From assembly GCA_030159075.1 (NCBI GenBank), contig BROG01000005.1:62001-126000 (forward strand): 64,000 nt of DNA, in the 5' to 3' direction. This DNA comes from Atrina japonica (Eukaryota; Mollusca; Bivalvia; Pterioida; Pinnidae). Shown in pieces: positions 38,126 to 51,100 of this stretch. Positions within the stretch are counted from its first letter, which is position 1. Each line of letters begins with the position of its first letter. The notes beneath the pieces are model-generated. The model was not told the DNA's origin. It made no database searches and worked only from the letters and a program-made list of their open reading frames with translations. Position numbers and translations under genes: made by a program.

Positions 38126-38134
38126 TGATAATTT

Positions 38135-38480
38135 CACCGCAACATATTGATCTGTTTTTACTAAAAAATTTCGTGGCTTCCGTCTGAAATTTGGTCATTT
38201 GCTTATCCGTCTATTATTTTCATTAATCCGATAGCATCAAGTTGTGTCATGACATACTTGCATCTAGTTAAGAAGTGGAGAATTCCTGGTTCTCACCTTT
38301 ATGTATGTATCACGGTTCTGTTTCCATTTTGTATTCAAACGAAAATTGAAACGCTCACTGGTAAGCTGGCGGTAAAGTAGTCAAAGCATGTGACATCCAA
38401 TATAAGGAAAACACTTATCTCCAGACTGTCAACCAATCATATCTGAAGCCTAGTAAGGTTTTCCTTATATGGAATATCGC
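38135..38480. mobile_element. Foldback-type dispersed element, copy 1
   Basis: Collinear with 42815-43205: CAACATATTGATCTGTT, TCTGAAATTTGGTCATTTGC and further blocks. It ends in a hairpin whose arms are TCCAATATAAGGAAAAC and GTTTTCCTTATATGGA (about 38397-38473). Non-coding. Confidence 0.55.
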
Positions 38481-38559
38481 ATTACCATGTCTCGAAAATT
38501 GAAGAAAATTTCAGCTGTCTGATGGAATTTCGTTATTATGTTATGTGGGGAATTTTCAA

Positions 38560-39370
38560 CCACATAATAACACAATTTATTTATGGGTAGATTCAGAAGA
38601 TGTCCGACTTTGAATAAAACTCCTGTGTGGTTTCCCTGTTCTGACTTGTGAAACCTAAATAGCATCAACATGTTCAGATTCAAAAGATTTCTCACTTTTA
38701 ATCACATATTGCTGAATGTTTTTTCCTATACTGAATTTTGAAACATAAATAACATCGACAGATTCAGAAGATACCTGACTTTGAATTACATAGCTGAGCG
38801 GTTTTCATCTGATGACTTGTGAAACATAAATGATATCTGCTTTGATTGGCTAAATTCCACTAAAGTCCTTCAAAGTTTGAAGAAAAAAATAGGATGAGTT
38901 TCTATTCCATCAAAGTCCTCTGATGGACTTAATGAAAGTTTTCTTTGACCGTTCACATCATCAAAGTTTGCGTCAAAAACTTTAACCAAGAAAACTTTTA
39001 CGGGAAAACTTTGGTCGTGTGAACAGAGCTTTACATATTTACTATTTAGAATCATGTGCACATTGATGTGTAGATTTCCTATTTTGACTTGTGAAACATA
39101 AATAATGCTTACAAATTCTGAAGATAACTGATTTGGAATCACATTGCTGTGGTTTTCTTGTAATGGCTTCTGAATCATAAATAGCATAGAAAGATTTTGA
39201 AGATTTCTGACCTGGAATCACATTGCTGTGGTTTTCTTGTAATGCTTCTAAAACATAAATAGCATAGTAAGATTTTGAAGATTTCTAACTTGGAATCACA
39301 TTTAATTGTTTTACCTGTAATGACTTGTAAAACGTAAATAACTTCGACATTGCACTCAAACAACCAAGAT
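38560..39370. repeat. Diverged tandem repeat, ~95-bp unit, interrupted
   Basis: Recurring blocks GACTTGTGAAACATAAAT, AGATTCAGAAGAT and TTGGAATCACATTGCTGTGG, about seven copies. An unrelated segment at about 38840-39045 interrupts them; it contains AAAGTC/AAAGTTT-rich sequence ending GTGTGAACAGAGCTTTA, possibly an insertion. Confidence 0.6.
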
Positions 39371-40745
39371 GGTGAATGACTTAAAAACTATCATTGTTAT
39401 TAGTTCAGATTTGGTTACTGCTCGGAAGACTTTGGCATTATATCATAATGAAACCTATTAGAAACATTTCTTTGTTAAAATATGTACTGACACGCTGTTT
39501 TGGATGATTGTCAATATTGACTCTGCTGAAAATGAAATTTAAATCACGTATAATGAAATGAATTTTAAATCTGACTATTTAGAAAAGGAAATGAACAATA
39601 AGTAGGCACACAAAATATCACTGCAAAACAAACTGTTGCAAACATGTTTAATACGGGAAAATCTCGGTAATTTTGTCCGGAAAAAAAGTAAAAAGCAAAT
39701 AAACCCATCGGCACTGAATCAAGAATCAAATAGAAAAGACGGGTGTTGGTTAGTTGTAGTTCAGTTTAAATTACATACAATTTAAGGGTATGTGATTTCC
39801 AATTATTTTTTAGAATACTATATACATGAACAAAAAGTAACAAATGGTCTGCTACTTCGATTACCGAATAGGAAATATTTACAAATGGTAATGGTTTTTA
39901 ATAGATTGGAGTAAGAAAATGTGAGTATGAAAATTCATTTTAGCTTTTGCAGTCAAATTAACACAGTGAAATATAAAAGTCTATGTCGTAGTAGTTGAAT
40001 ATATGTATTGCAATACTTAATTTCTTATCGGTTGATAAGCCATAATTTGATCATTGACTACTCATATACTCACGGATCACAATGACATGTCTATGGTGAA
40101 AGACCTATGAAATAGTTCTATAAAAGGTGCATTGCTTTGTTTTTGTTTTCTAAATAAAAAATGTGTTTGAAGCCACATTCAACAATTTGTTTTTTAGTTT
40201 TATGATGGCAATCAATGAGAGAACCCGGATCAATATACCTGGGGACATTTTTGTATGTGTTCTATAAAGTTTTTAGCGTACTTCGACAGAGCGTTTCACA
40301 TGGTATAGCTCTTTTATACCCCGTGTTTCTAAATTTGGAATACACCTGAACTTAAATCAATGGAATCTAGATGGACTTATTTTTTTCAGCTCATAAATAT
40401 ACTTTCACTGATCAGGAAAAAAATAATTTATTTCTTTTCTACGATGGGTATTTCAGAGCCATTAGCTGTGTTTACTAAAAAAATATATATATACACATAT
40501 ATTTCGATTTTTTTCGACTTTTACTACGTGTTGGCTTAATTCATGTTCAATTACAAATAAAGTTATACAAAGGCATAAAATCTTATATTCCTGTATATTT
40601 GTGAAAATAAGGTCAGATCCAGTGTGGTTTTTATATAGGAATACATTCAATTCGTCTTAATTGCAAAGTCAAAATGTCAGAGAAAATTATGCAGAAATAT
40701 GCAATTAACAGGAATAGAGTATTTTAGTGAACATGATGATTCATG
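39371..40745. other. Intergenic, little recognised
   Basis: AT-rich. A short piece resembling SINE family 1 (GCCACATTCAACAATTTG, then TTTTATGATGGCAAT) lies at about 40165-40260. No gene seen. Confidence 0.45.
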
Positions 40746-40837
40746 TTCATCTAGTCCTTTATATATATATATATATATATTAATATATATATATATATAT
40801 ATTATAGTGAACATGATGATTCATGTTCATCTAGTCC

Positions 40838-40888
<51 letters not shown>

Positions 40889-40910
40889 GATGATTCATGT
40901 TCATCTAGTC

Positions 40911-40974
<64 letters not shown>

Positions 40975-41143
40975 GATGATTCATGTTCATCTAGTCCTTT
41001 TTATATATATATATATATACATGATGATTCATGTTCATATAGTCCTTTTTATATATATATATATATATATATATACATGATGATTCATGTTCATCTAGTC
41101 CTTTTTATATATATATATACATGATGATTCATGTTCATCTAGT

Positions 41144-41188
<45 letters not shown>

Positions 41189-41233
41189 GATGATTCATGT
41201 TCATCTAGTCCTTTATATATATATATCTATATA
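40738..41233. repeat. Palindromic 30-bp block alternating with (TA)n, eight blocks
   Basis: CATGATGATTCATGTTCATC followed by TAGTCCTTT recurs eight times (about 40732, 40810, 40887, 40973, 41020, 41076, 41121 and 41186). Variable (TA)n tracts of about 18-55 nt separate the blocks. The first two blocks hold a hairpin, GAACATGA-TGAT-TCATGTTC; later blocks keep a 6-bp stem. No coding potential. Confidence 0.9.
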
Positions 41234-41430
41234 CATAGGCGTCGGAAGCAAATTGAAAGTGGGGGGGGGGCTAAACCAACTTAAAACACACAAACGCTAG
41301 AAGTGGGGGGGGGGAGGGGTCTAAACCAACTTAAAACACACACACGCCAGAAACGTCTTGGGGGCTAAGCCCCAATTTTCAACACCTATGCCCCCTATCC
41401 CCCCCCCCCCCCCCGGTTCCGACGCCTATG
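41234..41430. mobile_element. 197-bp TIR element with G and C homopolymer tracts (MITE-like)
   Basis: Ends are CATAGGCGTCGGAA and TTCCGACGCCTATG, a perfect 14-bp inverted repeat. Inside are two G9-G10 tracts, an approximately 50-bp internal duplication (CTAAACCAACTTAAAACACA), a short GGGGGCTAAGCCCC palindrome and a C tract of about 16. It is inserted at the edge of the (TA)n array, with ATATA-type flanks on both sides. Confidence 0.8.
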
Positions 41431-42389
41431 ATATATGATACTATTATAAACATCCTAGGTACACCAGCAATAGATTCTGATTAAGCATTAAGGTATGGTG
41501 TCATAAATGCAATTTGTTTTCATAAAACATGTTCTCATTTCTTTTAGAATAGAATTTTCACATATGACTTTTTAGTATGATCAGTACATCCCATCACTTT
41601 GTGGAATATTTTATGCAAAATAACAGGAATTCTTGGTTTGTGACAATTAAAAGGAATATTTTTAAAACATGTAAGAGATAAGAAATGGTTTTGCGTTTTA
41701 TGTTCTTGTGCAATAAACATGAATATGCAATTACCAGGTATGCAATTAAGTGGAATCGTCTGTAGCTATGTTGAACTTATCAATTGTAAGTGAATAGTTG
41801 CCAAATGGGTTTCTCAAGCAATTTTCACAAAATATATAGCTTACTTGAATTTGATAATTTTTATGCCTGTGTATATCTCTATTTTTTGTTATTGTTATCA
41901 ATCCGGGAAATAAAATGAAAGATTTTTTTGGGGAAAGCTAATGACCATTTATAAACAGTATGCGATCTCGAAAAAAACTAAACGGAATATACGCGTACAA
42001 ATAAAACAATCATCTTGATTTCAGTAGGCTACTTCAAGATTACACCGTCGCGACTTTGTATATTTCGACGATAGTTAAGCGTTTATATGATCCAGATTAG
42101 AACGCCATTGATCGAAGAACTGGAGGGTTTGTCTGTCTTTCATTCATACAGCCATTGGTAAACAAACTTCTTATATATGCGTTTCAGTTCACCCTATAGA
42201 TTTGTTGTGATACGTCATTTTAAAGCGAAAGCTCAGTATAATGTGAAATATATAGTTATATAATTAGAACAAGATGTCATTTGCTATTGACACAGCTTGC
42301 ACTTAAATCATGTTTCATATAGCCTAGGCCTAATAAACCAAATTGGAAACGAGAGTCTTGCAAATGCAATTTACAGTACAGCAGTGGCA
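41431..42389. other. Intergenic, no recognisable feature
   Basis: AT-rich. No gene or repeat identified. Confidence 0.5.
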
Positions 42390-42394
42390 GATAT

Positions 42395-42610
42395 TTTGAA
42401 ATAAAAAAAATTACTGGTCAACCGGACCAGTGAATAAAGGAATTCCACTGGTCAAAGAATTTTTTTTCTGGTCTGTATATATACACAATTGAAATGAAAT
42501 GGAAAATTACTGGTCATTTGGACCAGTTATCAGATAGATTTCACCATACTTTTGTAAAATTAACGGGTTTTTCTGGTAAGACTGGTGAATTCCAAAAACT
42601 CTGGAATGGT
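42395..42610. repeat. Repeat with several ACTGGTC/GACCAGT motifs
   Basis: Motifs such as TACTGGTCAACCGGACCAGT and TACTGGTCATTTGGACCAGT recur, each a short hairpin. Probably a degenerate dispersed element; the origin is not recognised. Confidence 0.45.
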
Positions 42611-42814
42611 AGTTCATATATAAAGCTTTATACAATATATTCAAAGTAGAATAAATTCTAATATCTAAGTTTTTCGGGACAGAAGTTTAATCATCAACAA
42701 CAATTGCCAAGGCTTAGGCAGAAAATCTGTCCTGATTTTAAGTTACTTTTTTTGTAAAATCAGGGACAGAAGTCTTCCTACAATTAACTTTCCTCATAGC
42801 AAAATGCTGTAACA

Positions 42815-43385
42815 TTTTCACAGCAACAAATTGATCTGTTAGAATAAAAATTTCTCATTGTTGTCTGAGATTTCATTATTTGGTTCATCATTTGCTTAGG
42901 CTACTTGATCTGTTATTTTAAATAATCCATTGCCATTAATTTGTATCAAAACATAATTCCAGTTTATTTTAAATGTGAATTCCAGCAATCCATCATTTTT
43001 GTGTACATACCATCCCCACACCATCATGTATTGGTAAGGAAGTCTGATATGTTAGCTGATTGGCTGATGGTAAGTGATCAAAGGATGTGGCATTCCATAT
43101 AAGTTTCATAAGGAAAACCTTACTATACCTCAGATTGTTAACCAATCACTGATTCAAGGTTGGTAATCTGAAGTGTTGTAATGAATTCCTTATATGGAAT
43201 ATCTTTTGCTTGCAGCCAACCAATTGGATTTTCTTATGAATTCAAAATGGGAACAGGGTGACATGTAAACAAAAGTGATGGGTAGGTGGTACTCAAATCT
43301 AAAGTAATTGGAATTATGTCATGACACAACTTGATGGACTTTGAAAAAAAAAACCCAGATCAGATTTCAGACAGCAGTGATGAGA
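42815..43385. mobile_element. Foldback-type dispersed element, copy 2
   Basis: The left arm (42815-43130) is collinear with 38135-38410. It is followed by inverted sequence: CATTCCATATAAG (43090) against GAATTCCTTATATGGAATAT (43184). Further out, GTCATGACACAACTTGATG at 43318 is the inverse of CATCAAGTTGTGTCATGAC at 38237 in copy 1. So the whole unit looks like a long-armed palindrome. Confidence 0.55.
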
Positions 43386-44736
43386 ATTACATCCACATTA
43401 GTTAAACACCCATTTGTTGTTGTCCCAAAAAAAGAAAGAAAGAAAGTAAATAGAGAAATTCTGCTCCTGTTTTTACCAAAAAGTAACTTAAAATTTAGGC
43501 AGAATTTCAAACTAGCCACAAATACATGTATACTGTAAAATGTAATTATGCTTTATCTAATCTCCAGAAAATGCCTATGTAAAAAATAAAATAATATCTG
43601 AAACAGCGAGTAAATGAAGGAAATAAAGGATGATTTGGCAGGAATTAACAGCAGCTACATTCAGCATACAGTTCAGTTGATCAGCTGATTAACTCAGAGC
43701 AAAGCAGGACAGTTGTATGCATTTTTCAGCTGTTCATGTGAATACAGAAAAGCTTTTCAAAATTTGTGCTGGAAATTGTGACAGTAGACCCAGTCTGCAA
43801 TATACATCTACATACACAGTATTACACACTTTACATGATGGTCACTATATAGCTTTTCAGAATTTTAGTGGTGGTGTGGTTATATTAAATCCACAATAAA
43901 TTTAGATACATAATGTTATATGAATTAATTTTCAGAATTTGGGCATGATGGTAATATGCATGGATACAGCCATATTATAATTAACTGATATGCAGAATTG
44001 ACAAGAAACATTATTTTATTATGATAAAATGATAAAAAAAATATCATTGTTTAAAATTAATGTAAAAAATTGTGTAAACCCATCATCACTGTTTTTTATA
44101 ATGTTTGGTTTGGAATTTCTGGAACAAAAGATTTTTTGTTGAATTTTTCAAAATAAATTTCAACAATACAAAATGATGTTTTATCTGCAACATTCCAATA
44201 TGCTGTAGGTGTTACACCATTACATAAGTTGCCATGGTAATTCAAATGGTTATGTAAATACTGACAACTATTGGCATTACTGCTTCCTTTTGATACCCTA
44301 TGAAAATGATGTCTGGATATATTTATAAGATGCTGATTTGTCAACATATATCTACATTGTTTTCACAAACTATGCGCCTAGTTATCCCCATCAACAAATT
44401 GTATAGTACATCTAATTTACATTGAAATGAATTAGCTAATCTTTATTATGTATTTAACTGATTTATTTATTGAAACTGTTAAAAACAAAATATCAGAGGA
44501 TACGTGATGGTCATGTACTGGAACATGTAATATTGTAATGCAGTATCAGTGTACACATCAGTTAAACTTCAAATTTCAGAAAATCGTATGACTGTTCAAT
44601 TTGTACTCTGAATATGGGTACAAAATGTACATATGTACTGGTAAAACTTAAAAGTAAGCAAGTGAACAGTGGATCTTATGGGAATAATATATAAACTTTT
44701 CTTATTTCCTTAATTATCCTGTTTACATACAAAAAT
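43386..44736. other. Intergenic, no recognisable feature
   Basis: AT-rich with only short frames of unknown sequence. Nothing supported. Confidence 0.45.
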
Positions 44737-46903
44737 ATGCGTGGCCTTACTGCCTGATAATACATGAATATCAAATCATGGTCTGTTGTTTACTGGCGAC
44801 CTTACTGTCTGATAATACATGAATATCAAATCATGGTCTGTTGTTTACTGGCGACCTTACTGTCGGATAATACATGAATATCAAATCATGGTTTGTTGTT
44901 TACTAGTGACCTTACTGTTGGATAATACATGAATATCAAATCATGGTCTGTTGTTTACTAGTGACCTTACTGTTGGATAATACATGAATATCAAATCATG
45001 GTCTGTTGTTTACTAGTGACCTAACTGTCGGATAATACATGAATATCAAATCATGGTCTGTTGTTTACTAGTGACCTTACCGTCGGATAATACATGAATA
45101 TCAAATCATGGTCTGTTGTTTACTAGTGACCTTACTGTTGGATAATACATGAATATCAAATCATGGTCTGTTGTTTACTGGCGACCTTACTGTTGGATAA
45201 TACATAAATATCAAATCATGGTTTGTTGTTTACTTGAATATCAAATCATGGCGACCTTACTGTTGGATAATACATGAATATCAAATCATGGTTTGTTGTT
45301 TACTGGCGACCTTACTGTCGGATAATACATGAATATCAAATCATGGTTTGTTGTTTACTGGCGACCTTACTGTCGGATAATACATGAATATCAAATCATG
45401 GTTTGTTGTTTACTAGTGACCTTACTGTCGGATAATACATGAATATCAAATCATGGTTTGTTGTTTACTAGTGACCTTACTGTCGGATAATACATAAATA
45501 TCAAATCATGGTTTGTTGTTTACTGGCGACCTTACTGTCGGATAATACATAAATATCAAATCATGGTCTGATTTTTACTAGTGACCTTACTGTCGGATAA
45601 TACATAAATATCAAATCATGGTTTGTTGTTTACTGGCGACCTTACTGTCGGATAATACATAAATATCAAATCATGGTTTGCTGTTTACTAGTGACCTTAC
45701 CGTCGGATAATACATGAATATCAAATCATGGTCTGTTGTTTACTAGTGACCTAACTGTCGGATAATACATGAATATAAAATCATGGTCTGATTTTTACTA
45801 GTGACCTTACTGTTGGATAATACATAAATATCAAATCATGGTCTGTTGTTTACTGGCGACCTTACTGTCGGATGATACATGAATATCAAATCATGGTCTG
45901 TTGTTTACTGGCGACCTTACTGTTGGATAATACATGAATATCAAATCATGGTCTGTTGTTTACTAGTGACCTTACTGTTGGATAATACATGAATATCAAA
46001 TCATGGTCTGTTGTTTACTAGTGACCTTACTGTTGGATAATACATGAATATCAAATCATGGTACTGATTTTTGAATACTAGTGACCTTACTGTCGGATAA
46101 TACATGAATATCAAATCATGGTCTGTTGTTTACTAGTGACCTTACTGTTGGATAATACATGAATATCAAATCATGGTCTGATTTTTACTAGTGACCTTAC
46201 TGTTGGATAATACATAAATATCAAATCATGGTCTGATTTTTACTAGTGACCTTACTGTCGGATAATACATAAATATCAAATCATGGTCTGTTGTTTACTA
46301 GTGACCTTACCGTCAGATAATACATGAATATCAAATCATGGTCTGATTTTTACTGGCGACCTTACTGTTGGATAATACATGAATATCAAATCATGGTCTG
46401 TTGTTTACTAGTGACCTTACTGTTGGATAATACATAAATATCAAATCATGGTCTGTTGTTTACTAGTGACCTTACCGTCAGATAATACATGAATATCAAA
46501 TCATGGTTTGTTGTTTACTGGCGACCTTACTGTTGGATAATACATGAATATCAAATCATGGTCTGTTGTTTACTAGTGACCTTACTGTTGGATAATACAT
46601 GAATATCAAATCATGGTCTGTTGTTTACTAGTGACCTTACTGTTGGATATTACATGAATATCAAATCATGGTCTGTTGTTTACTAGTGACCTTACTGTTG
46701 GATATTACATGAATATCAAATCATGGTCTGTTGTTTACTAGTGACCTTACTGTTGGATAATACATGAATATCAAATCATGGTCTGTTGTTTACTAGTGAC
46801 CTTACTGTTGGATATTACATGAATATCAAATCATGGTCTGTTGTTTACTAGCAACCTTACTGTTGGATATTACATGAATATCAAGTCATGGTCTGTTGTA
46901 TAC
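44737..46903. repeat. 55-bp minisatellite array, about 39 copies
   Basis: Unit GTCTGTTGTTTACTAGTGAC, CTTACTGTTGGATAATACAT, GAATATCAAATCATG. Variants alternate at a few positions: CTAGTGACC or CTGGCGACC, TTGTTTAC or ATTTTTAC, GTTGG or GTCGG, and GAATAT or AAATAT. One irregular unit lies at about 45225-45250 and another at about 46055-46080. Identity is high throughout, so it is recently homogenised. It lies between TEKT3 and IPO13. Confidence 0.95.
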
Positions 46904-48064
46904 TTAGTTTGTCCTCAGATAATATCTGTAACCTACAACTGTCTGATACTACACTGATCATCCCTATGAATAAAACTTTTGTTTGTAAATATTTTGCAAA
47001 GACAATAATCTGTGGTGTTTCTGAAAATGATCAATACAGTGATTTAATGATGAATAACTGCAAGCGTCCATGGGTCTGTATTATGCATGTTCACAAATAC
47101 TGACATAGGCTTGTGATTGTGGCTAGCCAGAAGTGTTCGTTATCTGGCAGACTTACTCTACATATGATAAGTGTTTGGAAACCAAATGGTTTACTTGATT
47201 CTTGAATAAAAGACATAAAAATACATATATACATTCTGACTGGTGAGTATATATACATGTACGGTAAACATGTCAAACATACAGGTGGTTAAAGCAGAAA
47301 AAGAGCATTGTCTACAGATCAAAAGCAATCAGAAATCATCAACAATAAGAATCGTCGCTTTTATGATACACACAGATGTAAACACTAGTATACAAACTTC
47401 ACAAGTTTAAGTTTAACATACATATGTGCATAAATGTGTAAAACACACACACATATATATATATATATATATGACATCTTAACTACACAGAAATTCTTAA
47501 AGGTGCATTAGCTGCAGTTTTTTTTTCAAATTTTATCCCCATTTACCTCATAGATTGATATACATTAACAAAAAAATGAGATATACACAAGCATAAAAAT
47601 TCTTAAATTCCTTTATATTTTGTAAAACTTGCTTGAGAAACCAAGGTTTGGCACTTTTTCAATTGCAGTTGATTAATTCAATCTTACTATTTGTATATGA
47701 ATACTACATGTAAACTGGCACTACACTGACCCTGACATTATCTTCATAAAATATAAAGGAATATAAGAATATTTATGTCGCCTGACTGACTCTTATTTGT
47801 TATTATACATCGAGTACAAGTAGTAGTGGTAGAAAAAATGGAAATAATTTGTGTTAATATTTTTGTACTGGGAAATGGTCCTGTAACAGTAACCAGACTG
47901 AAAACAGCTTAGGAAAATCCCTCATACATTTGAAAAGACATACACGAACATATCAAATTTCAGGTATAAAAATTACTCCTGCATGTATCACCATAATTTT
48001 TTATTTTCATAGGCCCTAGTTTTATTTTATTATTGAATCATTTCTGTATTTCTCTTTTTTTCAG
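46904..48064. other. Upstream region of IPO13, with a foldback element at 47500-47790
   Basis: Inverted arms GCATAAAAATTCTTAAATTC (47592 on) and AGGAATATAAGAATATTTATG (about 47757) suggest a small foldback element. A (TA)n tract is at about 47454-47471. A polypyrimidine-CAG acceptor ends at 48064, so an untranslated IPO13 exon must lie upstream, but I cannot place it. Confidence 0.5.
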
Positions 48065-48112
48065 TTTGTCCTTATGAAGAATGTCTGACAACTAGTGGTC
48101 TAAAACATTGAG

Positions 48113-48142
48113 ATGGCCTTTGCATTGTCCAACGTAGAACAG
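48113..48142 (+). CDS. IPO13: IPO13 coding exon 1
   Basis: Encodes MAFALSNVEQ, then donor GTGAAT. The exon starts at 48065 after a polypyrimidine-CAG, leaving 48 nt of 5'UTR. The start is chosen because SNVEQAVQQFY aligns with the family's VENVEKALHQLY. Confidence 0.85.
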
Positions 48143-51100
48143 GTGAATTAGATTTATGTTAAACTGTGTATTGGTTATTACATGTTGTGGTAAACAAAGT
48201 AATTTACAGTGCTTTTTACTACCCTTAAAGCAATATGAACTGTCAGCTATGGCATTTTTTGTGTTATAACGACAAAGTGTGTTATAATTGCAAAGTTTGT
48301 TATAATGACAATGTGTTATAATGACAAGGTGTGTTGTAATGACAAAATGAGTTACAATGACAATGTGTTATAATGACAAGGTGTGTTATAATGACCAGGG
48401 TTCGAAAGATTTGTATAAAAGCACCTGCCCTTTGTGCAAGTGATTACATAACTTCCACTAGCCCAAACTCATTTTGCACTCGCCCAATGTGAAAACGTAA
48501 TACGGTATTTCAAAGTAAATGTGTTAAGAGCGTATAAAATCTTTTTTCAAAGTAAATAGATCTTATATGACTTAACAGATATGATACTATTCATTTGACA
48601 AATTGTCTTTTTTTCTAATTAAGTATTTATTACGATGGAAAATGTGTGAAAATGTTACCACACTTTTTGTATGCTCACATTTTGAGTTTTTAGAATTCAA
48701 ATTCTTGACTGAAATTTTGGTTGCCCGCCGTAAAAATCTGGTTGCCCACAAAGAAAAAAACATTTTATTTAATTTAGTTTTTTTAAGTTACTTTTATTTC
48801 AATAGATAAATTTATATACAATATATATTGTCTCAGAATGATGCATTTGCATCTAAATTAACTGTAAATGCATCATTATTATTACTACATGTATAATCAA
48901 TTATTATCATCAATATTTTATGATGTTACTACTATGTGTTTAACTAAATCAATATAAATTACAAAAGTAAGTTTTCACTATTGTTAGATGAAAACAAGAG
49001 CTATCCAATTCAATATATTTTCATTAAAACTTTTATTTATAGTATTGAGTAACTATTTTTACTTTTATCATTCACTTACATTTATTTCAGATTTTACAAC
49101 TTCTATACATATTATAGTGTTATGATTATTTTACCAAATCCTGAAATTTAGGTCCATTCGGTATTGGTTCTTTATTTACACGCATACAACTTCCACTTCC
49201 TCAACAAACTGCATGTTACATGTATAATGACAATGTGTTGTAATGAAATTGTGTGTTGTAATGATAGTGACATTATGTTACATGTATAATGACAATGTGT
49301 TATAATGACAATGTGTGCTATAATGACATTGTGTGTTAATCTTATAGTGACATTATGTTACATGTATAATGACATTGTGTTATAATGACAATGTGTGCTA
49401 TAATGACATTGTGTGTTAATCTTATAGTGACATTATGTTACATGTAACAATGTGTTATAATGACAATGTGTGCTATAATACATGTTTAATCTTATAGTGA
49501 CATTATGTTACATGTATAATGACAATGTGTTATAATGACAATGTGTGCTATAATGACTAATATATGACATACATGTATAATGACAATGTGTTATATCTTA
49601 ATGATATTGTGTGTGTGACATTATTACATGTATTACAATGTATAATGACAATGTGTTATAATGACATTGTGTGTTAATGTGTTGCATGTATAATGACATT
49701 GTGTGTAATGACAATCTTATAGTGACATAGTGTATAATGACAATGTGTTATAATTACAATGTGTGCTATAATAATTGTGTGATAGTGTTATGTTACATGT
49801 ATAATGACAATGTGTTTATAATGACAATGTTGTAATGACATTGTGTGTTAATCAAGTGTGTGTGTATAATGACAAATGACAATGTGTGCTATAATGACAT
49901 TGTGTGTTAATCTTATAGTGATATTGTGTTACATGTATAATGACATTGTGTTGTAATGACAATGTGTGCTATAATGACATTGTGTGTTAATCTTATAGTG
50001 ATATTGTGTTACATGTTATAATGAAGTTATGTTATTATGACAATGTGTGTTGTAATGACAATGTGTGTTAAAATGACATTGTGTGTTAATCTTATAGTGA
50101 CATTGTATAATGACAATGTGTGTTATAATGACAAGTGGTAAGAATAACTAATTCTTCACATGTATTTGATTATCGTTTTATTTCAATATTTTTGCCTAAA
50201 GGCCGTACAACAGTTTTATCAGAATGTTGGTGTTTATCAACAAGAAGTTCATAAATGGCTGACAGAGGCACAAATTTCAAGGGATGCTTGGGTCTTTTGC
50301 TGGGAGCTTGTATCTCCAGAAAAAGTTAGTATTTTATTACCAGAATCATCATTTATCAACTTTAAAAGTTAAATTTGTGTTTTGTGTATTCATTTGTATT
50401 CTGGTATTCTGATGGAACAAATTTTCTGAATTTTTTATATTGTTCACCAAAAACACTGTTGGCACTCAGTAAAACTTTCCACGATCACCTGTGTTGTAAT
50501 CCGAAACACTTGCTCTCCGATTACTTATGTTGGGACTGATTCACTCAAAACCCTGCAATTCAAATTTTTTTTATTGCCATTCTGGGATTGTTTTTTACCC
50601 AGGCTTGTAGTATGTTAATATTGTACATGTATATGGTTTACAGTTTTAAAAAAAAAAACAAAAAAAAAACTATTGACCTACTCACAGTAAAAAATCTTAG
50701 TCATGTATGGATGGCCTGACAATTAAATCTTATCCTGTTGTTTATTGAAATATGATAATGCATTATAAAGGGAATTCTTTATGAACCAAGATAAAACACA
50801 TTATGTTTAAGAGATTGTAATTGATGTTCCAGTAGAACAGATTAAGTATATGAATTATATAAATTTATAAGATTTTATTCTATGTGAGATGTTAGAAACA
50901 TGGTTGATACTCTTCAGTTTTGCTTTCAGACATTTGTTTTGTTGCTGTTTAACATCCTATTTGGAGTTTTTCACTTTTTTGGAGATGTCACAAGCTTTAA
51001 GTGAAGTGCCACAAATTTTGGCTGGTGCCATTGCATTGAAGGTACTTTTATGTGCCATGCCTGCTATGACACCCATGGGACTTGTTTTTTATTCTCATCC

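Noticed and set aside
37802..38128. Complete small gene of 108 codons
   Set aside because: The first half is a frameshifted Penelope-like RT remnant and the second half a dispersed repeat.
40738..41233. CRISPR-like repeat/spacer array
   Set aside because: Spacers are pure (TA)n of variable length, the context is a eukaryotic genome, and there are no cas genes.
44737..46903. CRISPR array or repeat-protein gene
   Set aside because: Units are contiguous without spacers, and 55 bp is not a multiple of three.
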